DNA of 11,846 bases from Rhodospirillales bacterium (GTDB lineage Bacteria > Pseudomonadota > Alphaproteobacteria > UBA9219). The stretch's first letter is position 1, and each line of letters opens with the position of its first letter. The notes beneath the pieces are model-generated. The model was not told the origin of the DNA and did no database searches. It saw only the letters and a program-made list of their open reading frames with translations. The stretch is from assembly GCA_015654915.1 (NCBI GenBank), contig JAATFY010000248.1:1-11846 (forward strand), read 5' to 3'. The position numbers were made by a program, and so were the translations under genes. Below, in pieces: positions 7,158-11,846 of this stretch.

Positions 7158-7949
7158 TTAGGTCTCGCCGTATCTGTCTTTGGCCGAGCGGATGCTGCCG
7201 AAGATAGCGGCGGGGTCGGTGCCTTGCAGCGCAAGCCCGCTTTTGGCGAGGGCCTGTAGAAATTCCGGCTGATCGACGCGCAAAAACGGATTGGCCTGTT
7301 TTTCGACGCCGAGCAAAGTCGGCAAAGTCGGCTTTCCTGCCTTGCGCAGGGCCGCCGCTTCCGCCGCGCGGGCTTTCAGCGCCGCATTGTTCTTGTCGAT
7401 GGCAAGAGCGAATTTCGCGTTGGCTTCGGTATATTCGTGGCCGCAATACACAAGCGTATCGTCCGGCAGTTTGCGCAGCGCTGTGAGTGATGCCCACATC
7501 TCCGCCGCGGTGCCTTCGAACAATCGGCCGCAGCCGAGCGAGAAGAGCGTATCGCCGCAGAACAGCGCCTTGATCTGCGGAAAATAAAAAGCGATATGGC
7601 CGGAGGTGTGGCCGTGCACCTCGATGACCTGTCCATGCAATGTAGAGAAAGTCACGGAATCGCCGTTCGAGACCGAGCGCGACATATTGTTGATGCGTGC
7701 GCGTTCCTTTTCGGGACCGATGATCGGCGCGCCGGTTTCGCGTTGCAGCTTATCGTTGCCGCCGACATGGTCCTTGTGATGATGCGTATTGAGGATCAGC
7801 GAAAGATGCAGGTCTTTTTCTTTCAGCGCCTTGAGCACGACATTTGCATCGCCCGCATCGACGACCATGGCGAGGCCGATATCACGGTCGCTGACGAGGT
7901 AGATATAATTGTCCGCGAAAGCGGGCAGGATATCGACGGTAAAGGACAT
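7158..7949 (-). CDS. gloB: Hydroxyacylglutathione hydrolase (glyoxalase II)
   Basis: GloB hydrolyses S-D-lactoylglutathione to D-lactate and glutathione, the second step of methylglyoxal removal. It is a metallo-beta-lactamase fold enzyme of 263 aa from ATG 7949. A GTG at 7964 would add five residues; neither start has a clear ribosome binding site, and the family N-terminus (DILPAFADNYIYLV) fits 7949. The binuclear metal site is intact: THHHKDH at 55-61 (His56, His58, Asp60, His61), His114 in HGHTSGH, Asp133 in FCGDTLF and His171 in CGHEYT. GRLFEGTAAEMW and the C-terminal NPFLR and KDRY motifs are typical of true glyoxalase II rather than generic MBL proteins. It is convergent with the Nudix gene and divergent from the methyltransferase gene, an arrangement I recall from other alphaproteobacteria. 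Confidence 0.94.
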   Translation of the reverse strand: MSFTVDILPAFADNYIYLVSDRDIGLAMVVDAGDANVVLKALKEKDLHLSLILNTHHHKDHVGGNDKLQRETGAPIIGPEKERARINNMSRSVSNGDSVTFSTLHGQVIEVHGHTSGHIAFYFPQIKALFCGDTLFSLGCGRLFEGTAAEMWASLTALRKLPDDTLVYCGHEYTEANAKFALAIDKNNAALKARAAEAAALRKAGKPTLPTLLGVEKQANPFLRVDQPEFLQALAKSGLALQGTDPAAIFGSIRSAKDRYGET

Positions 7950-7987
7950 GGGCGAAAGTTTCACGAAATCATGCTAATAGGAAGTTA

Positions 7988-8731
7988 ATGTACACGGATG
8001 TCGTGGATTTACGCGAGTTTTACCTCAGCCCGCTCGGCCAGACGGTGCGGCGTTTGCTGCGCGCGCGACTCGCGCAGGTCTGGCCGCATCTGCGGGGCGA
8101 ACGGGTTCTGGCGCTGGGATACGGCACGCCTTTGCTGCGGCCGTTGCTCGAAGAGGCTGGCGCCGTGACGGCGATGATGCCGGCGGCGCAGGGCGTCGCT
8201 TTCTGGCCGCGCGAGGGGCCGAACCTTTCCACACTTGCCGATGTCGATAATCTGCCTTTGCCGGATAATTCCATCGACCGCGTTATCCTGATGCATGCGC
8301 TGGAAGGGGCGGCCTCGCCGCACGGCATCCTGCGCGAAATCTGGCGCGTGCTGAAAAGCGGCGGGCGAATCCTCACCATCGTGCCGAACCGGCGCGGGTT
8401 ATGGGCGCACAGCGACCGCACGCCGTTCGGCTCCGGCCAGCCTTATTCCTCGTTCCAGATCAAGGATACGCTGCGGGATCAGGGCTTTCTGGTCGACCGC
8501 ATGTGGCGTTCGCTTTACCTGCCGCCTTCCCAATCAAGACTCGTGCTGTCGCTGGCCGATATTCTGGAGAAATACGGTGAAAAGCTTTTCCCGGGCTTCG
8601 GCGGCGTGCTGGTACTGGAGGCCGGAAAGCAGCTTTACGCGCCTTTCTTAACCAAGCCGAAGCCGGCGTCGCACCGGCTGGTTCTGCCGCTGCAAATGCC
8701 GGTTCCCTCCGAGCCGCTGCCCTCGGGTTAG
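7988..8731 (+). CDS. Class I SAM-dependent methyltransferase
   Basis: This is a 247-residue Rossmann-type methyltransferase of the Methyltransf_11 group; the substrate is unknown. Motif I is VLALGYGTPLL (40-50), an atypical form of the usual DxGxG in which Asp is Ala, as I recall for the gloB-linked alphaproteobacterial family. The acidic region DVDNLPLPDNSIDRVILMHALE (85-106) corresponds to motifs II-IV, and the strand REIWRVLKSGGRILTIVPN (116-134) is a textbook post-motif. TPFGSGQPYS (145-154) follows. The C-terminus (from about 217) is proline-rich and probably unstructured. AGGA (7979-7982) lies five bases before the ATG. Only 38 bases separate it from the preferred gloB start, so the two divergent promoters must overlap each other or the coding regions. 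A hairpin follows its stop. Confidence 0.88.
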   Translation: MYTDVVDLREFYLSPLGQTVRRLLRARLAQVWPHLRGERVLALGYGTPLLRPLLEEAGAVTAMMPAAQGVAFWPREGPNLSTLADVDNLPLPDNSIDRVILMHALEGAASPHGILREIWRVLKSGGRILTIVPNRRGLWAHSDRTPFGSGQPYSSFQIKDTLRDQGFLVDRMWRSLYLPPSQSRLVLSLADILEKYGEKLFPGFGGVLVLEAGKQLYAPFLTKPKPASHRLVLPLQMPVPSEPLPSG

Positions 8732-8752
8732 ACGATGGAAAGCCGAAACTGC

Positions 8753-8780
8753 CGGAAAACTTGGACTTTTCCGCGTTTTT
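8753..8780 (+). terminator. Putative intrinsic terminator after the methyltransferase gene
   Basis: CGGAAAA (8753-8759) pairs perfectly with TTTTCCG (8767-8773) around a 7-base loop, and T5 (8776-8780) follows two bases later. It lies 21 bases after the methyltransferase stop. The stem is short and AT-rich, so it may be leaky. Confidence 0.45.
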
Positions 8781-8790
8781 GGCCTATCCT
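8761..8790 (+). promoter_or_regulatory. Candidate promoter for the chorismate mutase gene
   Basis: TTGGAC (8761-8766) and TATCCT (8785-8790) are 18 bases apart and lie about 60 bases before the chorismate mutase start. The -35 hexamer overlaps the loop of the preceding hairpin. This is a weak pattern match, but a promoter is needed somewhere in this gap if the hairpin terminates. Confidence 0.25.
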
Positions 8791-8846
8791 TAAACTATCC
8801 CGAAGACAAGACCCTCCAGGACCCCTCTGTGTAAGGAATGTGAAAG

Positions 8847-9752
8847 TTGTCATCCATGGCTCTCAAGACCGTCGCCGTTAATCCTGACAAGCAGGCTCTC
8901 GCCGATTTACGCGCCCAGATCGACCGTATCGACGGCGCGCTGCATGATCTTCTTCTCGACCGCGTCGAGATCATCGATCAGGTGCGGAAACTCAAAGGCA
9001 AACAGAATTTGTACATCCGTCCCGGGCGCGAAGCGCAGATGTTGCGCGCGCTGATCGGACGTCCGCAGGGCAAATTGCCCGAAGGCCTGATCGTCCGCGT
9101 ATGGCGCGAGTTGATTTCCGGTTTCACGCTGATGGAAGGCGTGCTCAAGGTCGCCGTCTATGTCCCTGAAAAAGGTCCCGACCTGTGGGATCACGCGCGC
9201 GATCATTACGGTGCTTTCACGCCGTTGGTTGAAACGCCGACCGCGGTTGCCGCGATCAAGGCGGTGCAGGCAAATAAAGTCAGCGTCGCCGTCGTGCCGC
9301 CGCCACAGGCGAACGACAAGGACGCATGGTGGCCGCTGCTCGCCGCCGACAAGAAAAACGTACTGACGGTTTTTGCCTGCCTGCCGTTCGAAAGCGTCAA
9401 GCCCGGGCGCGGCAACGCGCGCAACACGCTGCCGATGGGATTGATCGTCGGCAAGCTTTATCCGGAACTGACCGGCGACGATCACAGCTACCTCGCCATG
9501 CAATGCGTGCATGTGCCGGAAGCGGAAATGCGCCGTTTGCTGGGCAAAGCCGGTTATAAAGTGCGGCAAATGCTGGCCCAAAGCATGGGCCGCGGCGGCT
9601 CGACGCCGGTTGCCTATCTGGTCGAAACCGAAGGCTATGTCGGGCGCAATGATACGCGTCTTGCGCGCCTTCGCGCCATGCTCGGCAGCCGATTGCAGCA
9701 TCTGGCACCTCTCGGCGGCTATGCCGTGCCGCTCAAGAGCGGACGCCGTTAA
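8847..9752 (+). CDS. Chorismate mutase (AroQ type) with a prephenate-dehydratase-like C-terminal region
   Basis: The N-terminal ~95 residues form an AroQ chorismate mutase, which turns chorismate into prephenate for Phe/Tyr synthesis. LRAQIDRID (21-29) with Arg22, Arg39 and Lys50 keep the spacing of the E. coli active-site residues Arg11, Arg28 and Lys39, and RVWRELISGF (84-93) ends the bundle. Residues ~100-290 (LKVAVYVPEKGPDLWDHARDHYGAF onward) have the strand-helix layout of the prephenate dehydratase fold, but the catalytic TRF-type motif is not seen, so dehydratase activity is unlikely; this is my inference. The chosen start is TTG 8847, with AAGGA (8833-8837) nine bases upstream; ATG 8856 is the alternative but sits 18 bases from that site. 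In related genomes I recall an aminotransferase and tyrA following directly; here an AT-rich islet and a SAM hydrolase come between. Confidence 0.88.
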   Translation: MSSMALKTVAVNPDKQALADLRAQIDRIDGALHDLLLDRVEIIDQVRKLKGKQNLYIRPGREAQMLRALIGRPQGKLPEGLIVRVWRELISGFTLMEGVLKVAVYVPEKGPDLWDHARDHYGAFTPLVETPTAVAAIKAVQANKVSVAVVPPPQANDKDAWWPLLAADKKNVLTVFACLPFESVKPGRGNARNTLPMGLIVGKLYPELTGDDHSYLAMQCVHVPEAEMRRLLGKAGYKVRQMLAQSMGRGGSTPVAYLVETEGYVGRNDTRLARLRAMLGSRLQHLAPLGGYAVPLKSGRR

Positions 9753-9810
9753 GGCGCGAAAGCTGTTTAAAAAGGTTTGAATATTGCCTTTGTGACGTCG
9801 AGGAAATCAC

Positions 9811-10269
9811 ATGCAGTTAAACCACTGGCAACGTATTGGTATCATTTTATCGATACTGTGGACGCTTAGCCTTACAAACTGCGCCAACCGTCCCCTTACA
9901 GCGGAGCAGCAATCAGAAAATGCAAGAATGGTGGAAACGCAAAAGAAGGCAATCCTAGAGGCTGATAGAGAGCAATGTAGAGAATTTGGATTTAAAAAAG
10001 ACACCGATGCATTTTCTTCATGCATGATGCAAATAGCGCAAGCGCGCTCACGGGCACAAGAGAAGCAACGGGAAAGCATACCAACTTCGGACGATGTTAG
10101 CCGTTCAATCCTCATGAACGCCACGGGGGGAGGACAATATGTTTCACCCGAAGATGTGGCGGCGCACAGAATGAATCCAAATGTTCCGTTGCCTTCTTCG
10201 TCCCCCGCTCCGCCCGTTCACACCAGTTGTTATAATTTTGGAGGCACTATTCAATGCGATACCCAGTGA
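9811..10269 (+). CDS. Small exported or membrane-anchored protein with a CREFGF...C motif
   Basis: The product is 152 aa. Residues 1-8 are polar or basic, then IGIILSILWTLSLTNC (9-24) is a hydrophobic signal. Cys24 could be lipidated, but Asn at -1 is a poor lipobox, so an uncleaved anchor is also possible. A charged, Gln-rich mature part follows. CREFGFKKDTDAFSSCMMQIA (56-76) is a motif I know from many small alphaproteobacterial envelope proteins (C..YGF.PGT.AFA.C). The end of the protein, TSCYNFGGTIQCDTQ, holds a second Cys pair (140, 149), so two disulfides are possible outside the cytoplasm. AGGA (9801-9804) is six bases upstream of the ATG. The base composition is lower in GC than the chorismate mutase gene before it. 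Function is unknown. Confidence 0.72.
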   Translation: MQLNHWQRIGIILSILWTLSLTNCANRPLTAEQQSENARMVETQKKAILEADREQCREFGFKKDTDAFSSCMMQIAQARSRAQEKQRESIPTSDDVSRSILMNATGGGQYVSPEDVAAHRMNPNVPLPSSSPAPPVHTSCYNFGGTIQCDTQ

Positions 10270-10284
10270 CTGTAAGGGAATATG

Positions 10285-10551
10285 ATGAAGTACGAACTTT
10301 ATAAATTCTCGATCGAGTATCCGGCTAAATTTCACAGAAAAGGTCACAATTTGCCTCTACAAATATTTCAAATAGTTATTAATTTTCCTGAAAGAGTTAA
10401 AATTTCCAATAAGAGTAGTCGTCCAGATCGTATTGTTTATTCAGCGCCCGCTGATGACTCTCATGAATATACAGTAGTCGTTTCAGCGACAACTTCTGCG
10501 GGGCGATCATGCGCGCGGATAGTCACTGGCTACATTCATGCAAGTCTCTAA
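10285..10551 (+). CDS. Small orphan protein, AT-rich gene
   Basis: I do not recognise this 88-residue protein. It has no signal peptide, membrane helix or known motif. It reads as a small, probably beta-rich soluble domain (EYTVVVSATTSAGRSCARIVTGYI near the end). Two adjacent ATGs (10282 and 10285) are possible; AGGG at 10275-10278 spaces better with the second. By hand count 10321-10380 has 19 G+C of 60, against 41 of 60 in 9661-9720 of the chorismate mutase gene, so the gene looks foreign or little selected. It follows the exported protein by 15 bases and may share its transcript. A spurious frame is possible, but the ribosome site and the lack of competing frames favour a real gene. Confidence 0.5.
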   Translation: MKYELYKFSIEYPAKFHRKGHNLPLQIFQIVINFPERVKISNKSSRPDRIVYSAPADDSHEYTVVVSATTSAGRSCARIVTGYIHASL

Positions 10552-10621
10552 TCTCATTGTAATTTCTGACGCATCCCCATAATCTATCAATTATCATAAG
10601 CTGTCTCCCGAGGTCTGTATC

Positions 10622-11437
10622 TTGCCACGCGCTTTCATAAGCCTGACCAGCGATTTCGGAGTCCAGTCGCAAGGCATCGGCGTCATGGAAGGCGTCGCCC
10701 GCGCGATAGCGCCTGATGCCAACGTCGTGCATCTGATGCATGGGCTTCCCGCCTTCGATATCACCGCAGCAGCGCGTACGCTCGAAACCATTACGCACTT
10801 GCCGATCGGATCGCATGTCTGTGTCTGCGATCCCGGCGTGGGATCATCCCGCAAGGCGATCATCATCGAAGTAAACCGCGGCGATTTTCTGGTCGGCCCC
10901 GATAACGGCGTTCTGGTTCCGGCCAGCCGCGTGCTCGGCGGCATCAAACGCGTGCATGAAATAACAAACGAAAAATACATGCTGCTGCCGGTCTCGGCGA
11001 TCTTCCATGGCCGCGATATTTTCGCGCCTGCCGCCGCGCATCTGGCCACCGGCGTTTCCATTACGGAATTCGGGCCGCCGCTGCCGCCGGAGAAACTGGT
11101 CGCACCCGCCTATGACGAAGCGGTGGCCGAAGGACACAAGATCAAATGCCGTATCATCCAGATCAACAAGTTCGGCTCGATGCATCTCAATATCCGGCAG
11201 GATTTGTGGGACACATTTCACATCCGGCTTGGCGACATTGTGACGCTGATATCCGGCCGCTTGCCGCCCATCAAACTGCCGGTGGGCCGTACCTTTTCGG
11301 ACGTGCCGAAGCAGGAATGCCTCATCATGAAAGACGATTTCGGCCGCATGGAGGTCGCCATGAATCTGGGTTCCTTTACCGAGCGCTATCCGCTTAAAAT
11401 AGGCGAAGATGTTGTTCTGGAGGTGGCTTCGGCATGA
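10622..11437 (+). CDS. SAM hydrolase / SAM hydroxide adenosyltransferase (DUF62 family)
   Basis: This family attacks S-adenosylmethionine with water to give adenosine and methionine; relatives use chloride or fluoride. The 271-residue protein shows the family blocks TSDFG (9-13), DPGVGSSR (70-77), GPDNG (92-96) and FHGRDIFAP (128-136). Asp70, Arg77 and His129 keep the spacing of the Asp-Arg-His triad described for the archaeal member (68, 75, 127), so hydrolase activity is expected rather than halogenation. The C-terminal domain with INKFGSMHLNI follows. The start is TTG 10622, with GAGG (10610-10613) eight bases upstream; no suitable ATG is nearby. Its stop overlaps the tyrA start as ATGA, with GGAGG inside this gene, so the two are translationally coupled. 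The physiological role of this enzyme in bacteria is unclear. Confidence 0.9.
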   Translation: MPRAFISLTSDFGVQSQGIGVMEGVARAIAPDANVVHLMHGLPAFDITAAARTLETITHLPIGSHVCVCDPGVGSSRKAIIIEVNRGDFLVGPDNGVLVPASRVLGGIKRVHEITNEKYMLLPVSAIFHGRDIFAPAAAHLATGVSITEFGPPLPPEKLVAPAYDEAVAEGHKIKCRIIQINKFGSMHLNIRQDLWDTFHIRLGDIVTLISGRLPPIKLPVGRTFSDVPKQECLIMKDDFGRMEVAMNLGSFTERYPLKIGEDVVLEVASA

Positions 11438-11846
11438 AAAAAACTTCGCTTGGTATTATCGGCGTCGGCGCGTTCGGCGCTTTCATGGCCAAACATCTTG
11501 CGCCGCATTTCGACCTTGTACTCTGCGATACCGGCAAACGCGCAGGCGCCGTCGCCAAAAAACTGGGTGTGGCGGCGGGCGATATGCGGAAGATCGCCGC
11601 ATGCAAAATCATCGTTCTCGCCGTGCCGGCACTGACCGCCGTCGCACGCGACACTGCCCTCCTCACCAACGGTCCTCGGAGTACGCTTCCCGCCTACGTC
11701 GCCGCGCGCGGTGCGGACGACCCGGGCGTGGGCACGCTCGTGCTTACGCCGCAGAACGAGGGGGGCACGTCGGAGCGTGTCATCTGGGGCGGCAGCGAGA
11801 CGATCGGCTCGCAGAGCACCGTCGTCTCGACCGGCACCGGTTTAAA
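11434..11846 (+). CDS. tyrA: Prephenate/arogenate dehydrogenase-like protein, 5' part only
   Basis: TyrA oxidatively decarboxylates prephenate or arogenate in tyrosine synthesis using NAD(P). The start ATG overlaps the preceding stop (ATGA), with GGAGG at 11419-11423. The N-terminal Rossmann motif IGVGAFGAFMAKHL is clear, and IIVLAVPALTAVARD (about 55-69) is the expected strand and loop after the cofactor site. From about residue 70 (near 11645) the protein stops looking like TyrA: the expected block around a conserved DV.S.K motif is absent, and the frame continues with Gly/Thr/Ser-rich residues to the edge. GC by hand count rises from 36/60 (11461-11520) to 46/60 (11701-11760). The frame is open to the window end, so the gene is partial either way. 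A misassembled or chimeric end is the simplest explanation. The assignment rests on the first ~69 residues and on the chorismate mutase nearby. Confidence 0.7.
   Translation, partial: MKKTSLGIIGVGAFGAFMAKHLAPHFDLVLCDTGKRAGAVAKKLGVAAGDMRKIAACKIIVLAVPALTAVARDTALLTNGPRSTLPAYVAARGADDPGVGTLVLTPQNEGGTSERVIWGGSETIGSQSTVVSTGTGL

Noticed and set aside
7152..7166. GAGAC-TTTAG-GTCTC inverted repeat across the two convergent stop codons
   Set aside because: A five-base stem without a T run is too weak to call a bidirectional terminator, although the location is suggestive.
10557..10583. TTGTAA and CATAAT as a promoter for the SAM hydrolase
   Set aside because: The -10 is good but the spacing is 15 bases and the -35 is poor; not enough to list.

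Overview
The window is a stretch of alphaproteobacterial chromosome. The pckA / chvI-chvG neighbourhood, the PhaA/PhaB pair, the gloB / methyltransferase / chorismate-mutase block and a moderately high GC content all point that way. I cannot name the genus. There are no RNA genes, CRISPR arrays, insertion sequences or phage genes that I can support. Most of the window is ordinary, compact metabolic and signalling DNA.

Region 1 (1-2991): a partial ATP-dependent PEP carboxykinase gene (pckA) lies on the minus strand and carries an in-frame TAG at codon 51. A ~290-base divergent control region follows, then an unrecognised six-helix membrane protein on the plus strand. Next is a 137-base spacer with a strong hairpin and a smaller palindrome, leading into the response regulator chvI. 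Region 2 (2281-7153): a tight plus-strand run of chvI, chvG (overlapping), phaA, phaB and a Nudix hydrolase gene (1-base overlap). In many rhizobia chvIG is followed by hprK and PTS genes; here acetoacetyl-CoA / hydroxybutyryl-CoA genes take that position. Acid/envelope sensing (ChvG-ChvI), gluconeogenic entry (PckA) and carbon-storage precursor synthesis (PhaAB) are therefore neighbours.

Region 3 (7158-9752): gloB (minus strand) converges with the Nudix gene and is divergent, with a very short gap, from a class I methyltransferase. After a terminator-like hairpin comes a chorismate mutase protein with a ~200-residue C-terminal region that resembles a degenerate prephenate-dehydratase fold. 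Region 4 (9753-10621): an AT-richer islet with a small exported cysteine-motif protein and a small orphan protein. It separates the chorismate mutase from the remaining genes. Region 5 (10622-11846): a SAM hydrolase of the DUF62 family is translationally coupled to the 5' part of a prephenate dehydrogenase gene (tyrA). The last ~200 bases jump in GC and stop resembling tyrA, so the window end may be chimeric.

I did not find a clear new multi-gene system. The items most worth a second look are the nonsense codon in pckA, the orphan membrane protein with three similar helical hairpins beside chvIG, the chorismate mutase fusion, the AT-rich islet, and the suspicious right edge.
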